Shown one piece after another: positions 16,890 to 25,265 of a stretch of 64,000 nt of DNA. Position numbers and translations under genes: made by a program. How positions within the stretch are numbered: position 1 is the first letter of the stretch; each line of letters begins with the position of its first letter. The notes under the pieces are model-generated. The model was not told where the DNA came from. It saw only the letters and a program-made list of their open reading frames with translations, and ran no database searches. Source of the stretch: Leptospira neocaledonica (lineage in GTDB: Bacteria > Spirochaetota > Leptospiria > Leptospirales > Leptospiraceae); contig NZ_NPEA01000003.1 of the NCBI RefSeq assembly GCF_002812205.1, positions 124,001 through 188,000 of the forward strand. Reading direction: 5' to 3'.

Positions 16890-18008
16890 TCAGATTGTAG
16901 ATTGTCTCTCTGGATTATGAATCCACTTGGATTGAGTGGAATCTAATAAAGAAAAGAACTCTTCTGCGCCTTTTTCTTCTATAAAGACCCTTTCTTCCTC
17001 TGAAACAGGGATCAAAGCCAAAAATTTGATCGGATTGCCTCTTTCAGACTTTAATTCAGTCAATTCAGGGAAGCCTTCTTCTTTTCCGATCTCTCTAATT
17101 GTTAAGGAGCTAAAACTTAAGTACAAAGCTTCCGGATCTCTCCTATTCATTGCAATCGAATGTCCATGACCAAACCATTTGCTCATGACCCAAGGATAAC
17201 GAATAATCTCTCCGATTTGATGGGGGACCCAACTTTCTGATCTATCCTCATCTGAAACTTTAACAGCACAGATTAACTCTACTCTTGCATAGTTTTCATA
17301 ATCTTTTCTGTACAATTCGACTGAAGGAAGATTTTGTGCACTCATTCCAATCGTGGAATATATATAAACGCCCGGCATATTCTTAGGAGCGAATCTTACG
17401 ATTCCTAGTTGAGGATATTTTCCGCCATCAGCAGACCAATATTTATCATGTTTACCAAATACGTATTCTAGATAAGCAAGCCTGGATTCTTGTATATTCT
17501 TCCAAATTCCTTTGGTAGATCTGTATTCCCAAAAATTTCTGTCTTGGTTGATACGATCGGGGATCACTCCGTATTCTGTGTTTCCTATAGGATAAGCGGT
17601 GATCGTATCCGCCTTTGTAAATTTAGAATATCCGTGAAATCCTTTGATACCGGACCAAGGAGGAAGATATGCGATCAATTCTTCTTTATAAAATAAGGAG
17701 ACTCCGTTTCCTTCTTCTGACCAGATAAAATGGATCTCTTTAGGATCAAATTCCGGTTGGCCCTTAGGATCGGTGACTTCGTCTTCTGTTAAGAATGGTG
17801 CGAGGCCCGATCTTAGATCTAGATCGGTTCTTGTTTTGGGTGCGTCTATACGATTGCATACCCAAACGGATTTGATCGCAAAATCAGGACTTTCTTCCGC
17901 TTGTAAATAAAGATAAACAGTTCTTCCGTCGTCTTCCAAATACGCGGTTAATGATCCGTAAGGATTTGCTTCTTGGTATAAAATTTTAGGTTCAGCAGTT
18001 TGGTTCAT
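16890..18008 (-). CDS. SUFU (suppressor of fused)-domain protein
   Basis: A 372-residue soluble protein whose C-terminal half (about 195-365) matches the SUFU domain pattern: YARVELICAVKV, a later PHQIGEIIRYPWVMSKWFGHGHSI, and ALIPVSEEERVFIEEKGAEE near the end. In bacteria SUFU domains are often immunity proteins in contact-dependent or polymorphic toxin systems, but some are solitary. The N-terminal 190 residues are not recognised. It overlaps the preceding 84-residue gene as ATGA and precedes an exported protein. No toxin gene lies in this window, so the immunity role is only a possibility. Confidence 0.7.
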   Translation of the reverse strand: MNQTAEPKILYQEANPYGSLTAYLEDDGRTVYLYLQAEESPDFAIKSVWVCNRIDAPKTRTDLDLRSGLAPFLTEDEVTDPKGQPEFDPKEIHFIWSEEGNGVSLFYKEELIAYLPPWSGIKGFHGYSKFTKADTITAYPIGNTEYGVIPDRINQDRNFWEYRSTKGIWKNIQESRLAYLEYVFGKHDKYWSADGGKYPQLGIVRFAPKNMPGVYIYSTIGMSAQNLPSVELYRKDYENYARVELICAVKVSDEDRSESWVPHQIGEIIRYPWVMSKWFGHGHSIAMNRRDPEALYLSFSSLTIREIGKEEGFPELTELKSERGNPIKFLALIPVSEEERVFIEEKGAEEFFSLLDSTQSKWIHNPERQSTI

Positions 18009-18259
18009 TTAATAGGAATGTCCACGATCCTGGAATTAAATTCGTCCAGACGATTCTGGATCTTCTTCTCCATATCCTTTTCGAAAAGAATATCAGGAAA
18101 ATAGGCGCTAGCATTTAGAAGTCCCGTTAGCTCCACCTGATTCCATCTTTGGTAGGTTCTTAAACTGTCCCAAACCAAAATGGGAATGCGCTCCCCTTCT
18201 TTTTTACATTTTACGAAGGTGTCTATCGCTTTGATAGGTGTGAGTAATTTGTTCTTCAT
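18005..18259 (-). CDS. hypothetical 84-residue protein
   Basis: A small soluble protein without signal or membrane segment, containing the phrases PILVWDSLRTYQRWNQVEL and FPDILFEKDMEKKIQNRLDEF, and a Pro-Ile-Lys end. No family recognised. Its stop overlaps the SUFU gene start as ATGA, so the two products are made together. It is the first gene of the unit and is preceded by about 350 bases without a convincing gene. Confidence 0.6.
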   Translation of the reverse strand: MKNKLLTPIKAIDTFVKCKKEGERIPILVWDSLRTYQRWNQVELTGLLNASAYFPDILFEKDMEKKIQNRLDEFNSRIVDIPIK

Positions 18260-18417
18260 AGAAGTTGAAATCCGCCCAAGGCCATTATCCCTGGTATCCG
18301 GAAGGATTCAAGTCGGTTCCAACATTAACGAGGCGAGAAAAACGAAGGCCAGGGCATCCTTTCGCCTGGCGCTTGGACCGTAGGTTAACGGTGAAGGAAG
18401 TTACGTAAAGGTTCTAC

Positions 18418-18439
18418 AAAAACCTTTTCTCGGGTTTTT
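18418..18439. terminator. terminator-like hairpin, usable on both strands
   Basis: AAAAACC and GGTTTTT pair around TTTTCTCG, with T-rich sequence at both outer ends. It lies between the 81-residue gene and the SUFU operon and could insulate them. Confidence 0.45.
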
Positions 18440-18534
18440 CTTTCCTTATATTGTTCGAAAAGAATCAAGAAAAGGGCCGTTGCTAAAAACATCGTTTCCA
18501 TATTCCATTTCGACGGACATAAACCAGGAATCCC

Positions 18535-18556
18535 ACCTCGTTTGAGCGAGGTTTTT
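18535..18556 (+). terminator. hairpin with T-run on the plus strand
   Basis: ACCTCG-TTTGAG-CGAGGT followed by further T. The T-run is on the plus strand although no plus-strand gene precedes it, so it could end an unannotated plus-strand RNA or be chance. Confidence 0.4.
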
Positions 18557-18612
18557 GGAAAAAAATTTCTCAAAATCGAAAATTTATCCCTGGAGGAAGG
18601 GTAGGAAAACTT

Positions 18613-18858
18613 TCAGGATAAGGCTTCTTTCGCAGCATCCTTAAGTTGTTTGATCAATCTGGCTCGGAGCTTGTCTGGAATTTTAGTGGAGATCTCTAAG
18701 GTCTGAACGAATATCTCAGCGGCCAAATCTACCATTTCGCTCATCTTAACGTCGTTATCCCTAGGGATACGCACGTTTTTTGTCCCGGTAGAAGAGGGTT
18801 TTGCCCGTTTAACTACCTTCTTTTTAGGTAAGGGTTTCTTTTTCTTTTTTTGGACCAT
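18613..18858 (-). CDS. hypothetical protein with lysine-rich N-terminus
   Basis: An 81-residue protein. The first 22 residues are very basic (KKKKKPLPKKKVVKRAK) and unstructured; the rest forms two amphipathic helices (about 38-60 and 62-80) around KMSEMVDLAAEIFVQ and PDKLRARLIKQLKDAAK. No cysteine or membrane segment. It could bind nucleic acid through the basic arm. Sixty bases separate it from the gene upstream, so it may have its own promoter. Family not recognised. Confidence 0.6.
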   Translation of the reverse strand: MVQKKKKKPLPKKKVVKRAKPSSTGTKNVRIPRDNDVKMSEMVDLAAEIFVQTLEISTKIPDKLRARLIKQLKDAAKEALS

Positions 18859-18918
18859 TGTTACTGAGTGCTTCGGGTCCGTACCTTATCTTCTCCCGAT
18901 TCGTATTCTACTCGGATT

Positions 18919-19239
18919 TTATTCCTTTTCTAAAAAAATTCCGAGTACCCTATAACTGTCCACATGATCCATAGATAGGCTTTTACTTCCCGGTCTGTCG
19001 GAAACAGGCCTTTCGGTGGAGATTAAAACTTCTTCTCCCCTTTGCCATTTACCTTCCGACTCAGAGACATAGAAAAATTTGGAATATTTTCGTAAGTCCA
19101 AACAATCCTCTACCGTTTCCCAATGTGCGCAGAGGGAACGGGTTTCCTCGGTATGTTTGGAATCAGGCACTAAGATCCTTTCTTTTCCAAGAAAGGTCCT
19201 AACTTCTCCAGTTCGAATGTTCTCCGCAGTGATAAACAA
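18919..19239 (-). CDS. hypothetical 106-residue protein
   Basis: A soluble, mostly beta-like small protein with the phrases MFITAENIRTGEVRTFLGKERI, CAHWETVEDCLDL and MDHVDSYRVLGIFLEKE. Two cysteines (37 and 46). No signal peptide and no recognised family. It reads in the same direction as the lysine-rich 81-residue gene and lies alone after the long gap behind the lipid operon. Confidence 0.55.
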   Translation of the reverse strand: MFITAENIRTGEVRTFLGKERILVPDSKHTEETRSLCAHWETVEDCLDLRKYSKFFYVSESEGKWQRGEEVLISTERPVSDRPGSKSLSMDHVDSYRVLGIFLEKE

Positions 19240-19570
19240 GAATATCGTCCCCTATACAAAGATCAAATCACGGAAACGGTTCTCGCATTTTCTTTTCAGA
19301 TTTCCGGTTTTATCCGGGGCTAGGCGGCCTCAAGTATTAGACTGCTTTTTTGACTGCCTTGTTTTCAGATCATTTCGATCCGAAGCCGCTTTTTCGTTCC
19401 GAGAAAAAATCTGACGGAATGGAATCGGAGCGTACTTCAAGTTCGGAAATTTTTTTCCAAAAACAAAGTAAAAGTTTTTCTTCTTAAAACAATTCTAATC
19501 AATTTATTTTCAAATTTCTGCGGAGAATATTAGAAAAAATCTATTTAGTTTTGCAAGACGAACGATCGGT
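19240..19570. other. 331-base gap, nothing recognised
   Basis: A/T-rich intergenic sequence between the end of the lipid operon and the 106-residue gene. I see no RNA gene, no strong terminator and no clear coding frame; the plus-strand open frame across part of it is a shadow. It probably holds the promoter of the 106-residue gene. Confidence 0.4.
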
Positions 19571-21112
19571 TTATAAAAGTATGGCCTTCCATCTTCGGCC
19601 TTCTTTTTCTATTTTTACCCTAGTTCTGTCGTATTGCAATTCGTCCCCGGACTTGCGAATCGTCCCATCCTTCTCATGGATGTTTGCCAGAACGAAACGA
19701 TCTTCTCCCAACTTGATCAGTGCTAAGGAATAAGGAGGCTTCCAAGAGAATCCTGGATTCATGTTAACTGTTGTAGCTGACCAAACGACACCTTCTTCTC
19801 CAATATCTGCGCCTGGTTTGTTTAACGTAAGTGGAGAAAGTTCCGGTGTTCTGGATTTTCTGTCGCTTGAAGGACGTTCCGATGAGAATAACGCAATGGA
19901 ATTGATACTATCTATTCCACCATTCCCTCCCAAGAGTGATAACTTAGGAGAATGTGCCGGAATTTTTCCAGAATCAGCAACCTGAGCATATAACCCGTAT
20001 TGAACTGCAATATCTACAAGTCCTGTAGCAGCAGAAATAGACATGGCAGCCTGGTAGTTGAGAATCCCGCCCATTTGATTGATTGGGATCTGTTTTCCAT
20101 TAGAAAGTTTTAATGAAGAAGTTTTAAGAGCATTCACTACGTCTTTTTTGCCCAATTTAAAATATTGAGCGGACTGTTGGATAACCTGCCCAGGGAAACA
20201 ATCGTAAATCCAAGCATAATCCACTTCTTCTCTTTGGTAACCCGATTGAGCGAAAAGTCTTTCTGCTGAATTTCTGGAAGGAGAATCAAATCCACCTTTT
20301 AAAATGAAATATTCGCTATGAGCAGCATGAGAAGCTCCCACAAGATGTAAAGGTTTCAGATCTTTTCGGATCCAACCTTTAGATTTCCATTCTTCCGCTT
20401 TTTTTTCGGAAATTAAGATGGTGGCAAAACCATGATCGGTCACGATCGCGATCATTGGTGTCGGATAAGGATCCGAAATAGGACGAGACATTTGTTTTTC
20501 TGTGATCTCTTGTCCATAATAGAATGCTCTTGGATTTCCTATTGCATTAGATCTGAACTTTTGAGTAATCTCTTTCAGATCATCAAGACTGATCTCTTCT
20601 TCGAACATCATTCTTTTCATCATGAGTCCATACATTGCAATGAGAGTTGCGCCATTATCTAATTCAAATTCAGGATGACATACCGTTTCATTTACCATCT
20701 TTAGATCGGAAACTTGACGAAATGCTGATTTAGGAATATCTGCTGCTGCAACTAACACGACTGCATCAGGATTATCCACTAAGATGGTTCTTGCTTGTCC
20801 GATTGCTCCTGTAACGCTTGCGCCTCCCAAGTCGATCACATGGGCTTTCATTCCTGTATATCCAAGCTCGTTAGCAATACGAACTGTGTGTCCGTAACCT
20901 CCCTTTCCTAAAGAAGCAGCTTCGATACTTACAAAGTCAGTGATCTCTGAAGCCAATGTTTCATTTTTCATTCCTAAAAAATCTAAAAGTGTAGCTATGG
21001 ATTTTTTATAATGTTGAAAAACTTTTTGAGAACCGCTCCACGATTTGTATTCTTCTTCCGAAAAATCTTTGGTCGTACTGTCAGCGACTCCTAGTAGAAC
21101 GGGAAAACTCAT
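19571..21112 (-). CDS. thiolase-like protein fused to a DUF35 OB-fold domain
   Basis: A 513-residue protein. Residues 1-405 follow the SCP-2-type thiolase fold; the last 95 are a DUF35/OB-fold domain of the kind that often accompanies such proteins as a separate subunit. The catalytic positions are altered: the nucleophile Cys region reads DLGGASVTGA where active enzymes have a CaSG-type motif, the GHP histidine loop reads MGGILNYQAAMS, and the final CxGGG loop reads LLGGNGG. It therefore should not work as a classical thiolase. It ends a four-gene operon with MaoC, acyl-CoA dehydrogenase and acyl-CoA ligase genes, so a binding or alternative condensing/cleaving role on acyl-CoA is likely. 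Confidence 0.75.
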   Translation of the reverse strand: MSFPVLLGVADSTTKDFSEEEYKSWSGSQKVFQHYKKSIATLLDFLGMKNETLASEITDFVSIEAASLGKGGYGHTVRIANELGYTGMKAHVIDLGGASVTGAIGQARTILVDNPDAVVLVAAADIPKSAFRQVSDLKMVNETVCHPEFELDNGATLIAMYGLMMKRMMFEEEISLDDLKEITQKFRSNAIGNPRAFYYGQEITEKQMSRPISDPYPTPMIAIVTDHGFATILISEKKAEEWKSKGWIRKDLKPLHLVGASHAAHSEYFILKGGFDSPSRNSAERLFAQSGYQREEVDYAWIYDCFPGQVIQQSAQYFKLGKKDVVNALKTSSLKLSNGKQIPINQMGGILNYQAAMSISAATGLVDIAVQYGLYAQVADSGKIPAHSPKLSLLGGNGGIDSINSIALFSSERPSSDRKSRTPELSPLTLNKPGADIGEEGVVWSATTVNMNPGFSWKPPYSLALIKLGEDRFVLANIHEKDGTIRKSGDELQYDRTRVKIEKEGRRWKAILL

Positions 21113-21130
21113 GTATCACTCCTGAAAATT

Positions 21131-21562
21131 CTAGGCTTGGGCAGAAGGAGGTAGAACTTTACATTCTCCCTTGCCGATTGTTTCTTTTTTTTGATTGGTC
21201 CACTCTATGTTCATGGAGACCGCTTTCAGTCTTGGGATTTTTTCTTTCACTGTGACTGTGCAAGTAATCGTATCTCCAGGATACACAGGTTTGCGGAACT
21301 TGGTTAATGTTTCTAAAGCGACTGTCCCTAACCCAGGAAGTTTCATCCCGAGCACAGGAGCTAATAGAGAAGCAGCAAGTCCACCATGAGCGATCCTAGT
21401 TCCGAACGCTGTGGTCTTTGCATATTCTTCGTCCACATGCAGAGGATTAAAATCCCCGCTGATCCCTGCGAATATATAGATATCCGTTTCAGTGATCGTT
21501 TTTGTGAAACTTGCCTTTTCCCCTATTTGTATTTCGTCGTAAGTCTTTCCTCTTTCGTACAT
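21131..21562 (-). CDS. MaoC-like (R)-specific enoyl-CoA hydratase
   Basis: A 143-residue hot-dog-fold hydratase. The hydratase-2 motif is present as AGISGDFNPLHVD with Asp37 and His42 as the catalytic dyad and Asn39 between them, followed by FGTRIAHGGLAAS. The size is right for a stand-alone MaoC domain that works as a dimer. It would hydrate enoyl-CoA made by the acyl-CoA dehydrogenase encoded just upstream in the operon, and 18 bases separate it from the thiolase-like gene downstream. Confidence 0.9.
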   Translation of the reverse strand: MYERGKTYDEIQIGEKASFTKTITETDIYIFAGISGDFNPLHVDEEYAKTTAFGTRIAHGGLAASLLAPVLGMKLPGLGTVALETLTKFRKPVYPGDTITCTVTVKEKIPRLKAVSMNIEWTNQKKETIGKGECKVLPPSAQA

Positions 21563-21587
21563 TCCGATTTCCTTATTCTTTTTTGGA

Positions 21588-23204
21588 TTAAGCGAGTTGT
21601 GCGCCTAAGACCCCGTTTTTCAGGAACTCCACACAATCAGCCACTTCTTTTTCCACGGAAGGAAGTTCGGAGAAAAGTCTCATCAAGTTTTTGGTTTTTT
21701 CGGCATCCAGTTCTTTTAAGAAATGTACACTTTTGAAAAATCTGCATCCGGCGTAGAAGGTTAGTATTTTTAGATCTCTAAGCCTGTCTTCCGATTTGTA
21801 TTCAGAAGTAGAATTTGCAGTATCCCAGAATCCTAACTGAACTGTGGTCACGAATACTGCAAGGTCTGCAAATCCGAATTCCAAAGATTGTTTTTTCTTT
21901 CTGTCAGAATGTTCTCCCGCTGCTTTCAATAATTCTTTCGCCGCAGTAAGAACTTTCTCTTCCGGAGTGTTTGCTAGGATTTTTTCTGCCTTAGTTCTGA
22001 TCTCTTCTGGTTGAGATTGTTGTAGGACATCCATCAACTTTTCAAAACCTTTGTAGGTAGAAGATATAATACTTTTTTGGACTTCGGTTGTTCCTCCACC
22101 GATTGTGCCGAGTCTTACATCCCTATACTGACGGCTTACATGACATTCTCTCATATAACCCATTCCGCCGTGGATCTGAACTGCATCGCTTGCTAACTCT
22201 TCCGCAGTTTCCGTAACAAAAACTTTTAATGCAGAACTTTCGAATGGAAGACTTGCAGTTGGATCTTGATCCTTCTTATTTGCTACGAAATAGATCAATC
22301 TTCTGGAAGCGCATAGATACGCCCAGTTACGTGCAATTTTTTCTTGTACTCCGAAGAAAGATAAGATCGGTTTTCCGAATTGGTGACGTTTCCATGCGTA
22401 ATCTAAACAAAGTTCCAATCCGAATTCCATTCCACCCGGAACTGCTGCGACTAGAACTGTTCTTTCCCATTCTAGTGTTCCTTTTCCGATACGAACAAAA
22501 CCTGAATTTAGAGGACCTAAAAGATTTTCATCAGGCACAAACATATCTTGGAAAGAAAGTTCAGCAGTCATGGAAGTATTATGCCCCAACTTCTTAAGGA
22601 CTTTACTTACGTGAAATCCTTTCATATGGGATTCTACTATAAATGCAGAGACTCCCATTGGTCCTCTTGACTTAGTCGTTCTCGCCATCACGATGAACAC
22701 TTGTCCGTTCGGTCCGTTGGTGATAAACAGTTTGCTTCCGTTTAGAATGAAACCTCCATCCACTTTAGTCGCGAATGTATTCATCGCTGCAGCGTCCGAA
22801 CCTGAATCAGGCTCAGTCAAAGCTAGACCTGCTATCCATTCTCCGGATGCAAGTTTAGGAAGGTATTTTTTCTTTTGAGCATCTGTTCCTTGAAAAAGAA
22901 TAGGAAGAGTCCCGATAATCATATGGGCTCCCCAAGAAAGTCCGAATCCTCCGTCTAGAGAACCTGCGTTAAACGCTTCTTGAGCAATACAACATTGAAG
23001 GCAGGTCCCACCTTGGCCTCCAAATTCTTCTGGAACAGGAATGCCTAATAAGCCCATATTCCCCATTTCCTTCCAGATATCGTCTCCCCATACGCCGTGT
23101 TCGTCCCGATCTTCTACGGAAGGTAATACTCTCTCTTTTGCGAAGTCCTTTACGGTTTCGTAAAACTCCAGATCGGAGGACGTTAAGTACGGATTTAAAA
23201 ACAT
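21588..23204 (-). CDS. acyl-CoA dehydrogenase
   Basis: A 538-residue FAD-dependent acyl-CoA dehydrogenase with the usual N-terminal helical, middle beta (LALTEPDSGSDAAAM; LFITNGPNGQVFIV) and C-terminal helical domains, plus about 130 extra residues at the end. At the site of the MCAD catalytic glutamate the sequence reads IGGGTTEVQ, with Gly in place of Glu; a Glu in GTLEWERTVL lies where isovaleryl/long-chain enzymes keep their base. FAD contacts such as QIHGGMGYMRE are intact. It stands between the acyl-CoA ligase and MaoC genes with short gaps. Substrate length is unknown. Confidence 0.9.
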   Translation of the reverse strand: MFLNPYLTSSDLEFYETVKDFAKERVLPSVEDRDEHGVWGDDIWKEMGNMGLLGIPVPEEFGGQGGTCLQCCIAQEAFNAGSLDGGFGLSWGAHMIIGTLPILFQGTDAQKKKYLPKLASGEWIAGLALTEPDSGSDAAAMNTFATKVDGGFILNGSKLFITNGPNGQVFIVMARTTKSRGPMGVSAFIVESHMKGFHVSKVLKKLGHNTSMTAELSFQDMFVPDENLLGPLNSGFVRIGKGTLEWERTVLVAAVPGGMEFGLELCLDYAWKRHQFGKPILSFFGVQEKIARNWAYLCASRRLIYFVANKKDQDPTASLPFESSALKVFVTETAEELASDAVQIHGGMGYMRECHVSRQYRDVRLGTIGGGTTEVQKSIISSTYKGFEKLMDVLQQSQPEEIRTKAEKILANTPEEKVLTAAKELLKAAGEHSDRKKKQSLEFGFADLAVFVTTVQLGFWDTANSTSEYKSEDRLRDLKILTFYAGCRFFKSVHFLKELDAEKTKNLMRLFSELPSVEKEVADCVEFLKNGVLGAQLA

Positions 23205-23225
23205 AATTTTTCTCCCTATCCCGCT

Positions 23226-25118
23226 CTAATTTTTGGTCAGATCGGAAACTTCTTTTTTAAAACTTTCTAATATTTCGTTTCTTTTTATTTTTAAGGTCCT
23301 GGTCATTTCCTTATCCGGATCGAAAGGTCTTGGAATGACATAGAACGCATTTTGAGGGATCAGCTCGAAAGATTTAAATCCTGTTTTACGGGATATTCTA
23401 TCCGAAACTTCTTTCTTGAAGATCTCTCTAATTTTAGGATGAGAATTCCAAACATTCGCATCCTCCGGTATATCCGGAAATTCGGCCTTCAATCTTTCAA
23501 AATCCGGAACGATCAGAACCACTAAATGTTTTGCCTCGTGACCTGTTACCATAACTTGGTTCACATAAGGAGAATTTAAAAGCTGGTCCTCTATAGGAAC
23601 CGGTTCCACATTCTCTCCTCCGGCAAGCACTATAGTATCCTTTGCCCTTCCTGCAAACACCAATTCGTTTCTATAATTAAAACGCATGATGTCACCAGTA
23701 TCGAAGAAACCATTCTTATCAAAAACTACATCGTTCAATTCAGGACGTTTGTAATATCCCATAAGAACCTGTTTGGATTTTACCCAAAGACTTCCTTTTC
23801 CGCCCTGAGAGACAAGATTGCCATGCTCATCTTTCAAAATACATTCGTAGCCTTGTATTGGAGTTCCTACGGTTCCAGGAGAAGGTTGTTTAGGCTTACG
23901 AATGGAAAGTACTGCAGAAGTTTCCGTCATTCCATATCCTTCCAAAACGATTAACCCGATAGAAGATAAAAATTTATCCACTACAGAAGGAAGAGCACTT
24001 CCTGCAGAAACGGAGACTCTTAATTTTCCACCAAGAGCATTGTGGATAGGTTTGAAAACTGCCAATGCTAGTAACTTGAGAGGAGATAATAAAATGAGAA
24101 GGACCAAAGAGGAGAATTTAGAGAAGGTCCAGACGATAAAATTAGGCTTTTCTATCCTGAAATCGTAACCAAACAGAACTCCTTTTTGAACTGCCCAAAG
24201 ATTCCCAATTTTCAGACAGAAATTGAATACTGCTCTTTTGAAGCCGGATTCCTTGGAGACCTTATTCATAATTCCGTTATATAGAGATTCCCAAATCCTT
24301 GGAACAGAAGGGAATAATGTCGGTTGGAATTCCTTCAAATCTTCTTTCAAGTTACTAATATTGGAAACTAGAAACCCTGCACCTAATTCTAAGATACAAT
24401 ATTCGATCGCTCTTTCGAAAGCATGCCAAGGAGGAAGAAGGCTTACACCTGAATCCGCAGAAGTTAATTGAACAAATCCAATTACTTTTTCCACCGCGGA
24501 AATCCAGCCTGTTTGGGTGAGCATAACTCCTTTGGGAGCGCCGGTAGTTCCCGAGGTATAGATCAAAGTAGCAAGTTCATTCGGAGATTTTTCCTGGAGT
24601 CTTTTGCGAACAATGCCAGGATCTTTTGACAGATTCGATTTTCCTCTTTCGATTAGGCCAAGGATCGTGTCGGTTCCCGATTTTAGATCTCCAATATCGT
24701 CTTCGATCACAAAAACTTTTTTCAAACTAGGAAGTTTAGAACCAAGGTTGACTAATCTTTGTTTATCTTTCTCTTTCTGAACGATTGCATATTTACTCTC
24801 GGAATGATTAACAATATATAATATATCTTCGTCAACCACATCGGTTCCTCTCGGAACAGATACAGCCCCTGCAGAGACGATAGCGATATCACCTATGATC
24901 CAGTTCTGACTCGAATCACAAAGATATAAGATCTTATCGTCTTTTTGGACTCCTTCTTCGATCAGACCTGCAATCAAAGAATCCGTTAAGGACTTGATCT
25001 CTGAAAAAGTCCTTCCTTTAATTCCATCTTTGGTTCTACGGGAAAAACTTTCCTTATTCGGAAATTTAGATGCCGTCCTTTCCAGCATATCGTAAAAATA
25101 CTTTTGATCAGTTTCCAA
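23226..25118 (-). CDS. AMP-forming long-chain acyl-CoA ligase
   Basis: A 630-residue adenylate-forming enzyme that activates fatty acid to acyl-CoA. The P-loop motif YTSGTTGAPKGVMLT lies near 190-204, the A5 motif EGYGMTETSAVLS near 395-407, and the A7-A8 region FDTGDIMRF...ELVFAGRAKDTIV near 480-505. A hydrophobic stretch (about 335-360, SLVLLILLSPLKLLALAVF) may attach it to the membrane. It is the first gene of the four-gene lipid operon. Upstream, at 25233-25246, an inverted repeat of TetR type may be its operator. It resembles the second ligase at the right end of the window in layout but is shorter. Confidence 0.92.
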   Translation of the reverse strand: METDQKYFYDMLERTASKFPNKESFSRRTKDGIKGRTFSEIKSLTDSLIAGLIEEGVQKDDKILYLCDSSQNWIIGDIAIVSAGAVSVPRGTDVVDEDILYIVNHSESKYAIVQKEKDKQRLVNLGSKLPSLKKVFVIEDDIGDLKSGTDTILGLIERGKSNLSKDPGIVRKRLQEKSPNELATLIYTSGTTGAPKGVMLTQTGWISAVEKVIGFVQLTSADSGVSLLPPWHAFERAIEYCILELGAGFLVSNISNLKEDLKEFQPTLFPSVPRIWESLYNGIMNKVSKESGFKRAVFNFCLKIGNLWAVQKGVLFGYDFRIEKPNFIVWTFSKFSSLVLLILLSPLKLLALAVFKPIHNALGGKLRVSVSAGSALPSVVDKFLSSIGLIVLEGYGMTETSAVLSIRKPKQPSPGTVGTPIQGYECILKDEHGNLVSQGGKGSLWVKSKQVLMGYYKRPELNDVVFDKNGFFDTGDIMRFNYRNELVFAGRAKDTIVLAGGENVEPVPIEDQLLNSPYVNQVMVTGHEAKHLVVLIVPDFERLKAEFPDIPEDANVWNSHPKIREIFKKEVSDRISRKTGFKSFELIPQNAFYVIPRPFDPDKEMTRTLKIKRNEILESFKKEVSDLTKN

Positions 25119-25232
25119 AAACTCCCCCTGAGAACACTATAAACTAGGTTTTTTTCCCTACGGCGGAAACACTATGTTGAAGGACCTATGCTTCAATCGA
25201 TTTTTATTTAGATTAAAAAAACTGAAATGTGT

Positions 25233-25246
25233 TGAACGATTGTTCA
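25233..25246. promoter_or_regulatory. TetR-type operator candidate before the lipid operon
   Basis: A perfect inverted repeat TGAAC-GATT-GTTCA, 115 bases before the acyl-CoA ligase start. The form resembles operators of TetR-family fatty-acid regulators. No TetR gene is present in the window. Confidence 0.4.
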
Positions 25247-25265
25247 CAAATTATACGGCCGCTAT

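Larger units (their letters stand above)
18260..18612. other. 353-base structured intergenic region, no convincing gene
   Basis: Several hairpins lie here: GCCAGG/CCTGGC near 18350-18372, ACCGT/ACGGT near 18377-18392, and the terminator-like stems listed separately. On the minus strand a stretch just before the 84-residue gene reads as an open peptide ending in VGTDLNPSGYQG, then a stop, and continues in the same frame with WPWADFNFYEEQ. That suggests either a decayed coding end or a repeat element. A 62-codon minus-strand frame (18385-18573) with one hydrophobic segment has no good ribosome site, and I did not accept it. Confidence 0.4.

Noticed and set aside
18260..18420. Possible SRP RNA because of a CCGGAAGGA-like string
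   Set aside because: The flanking GGUCAGG and AGCAGCC parts of the conserved SRP hairpin are absent, and no long pairing arm exists.
18385..18573. 62-codon minus-strand frame with a hydrophobic segment (METMFLATALFLILFEQ)
   Set aside because: No ribosome site, it contains a terminator-like hairpin within the frame, and its composition is unlike neighbouring genes; left as part of the structured gap.
19079..19414. 111-codon plus-strand frame across the gap
   Set aside because: It is antisense to the 106-residue gene for half of its length, has no ribosome site and gives low-quality protein sequence.
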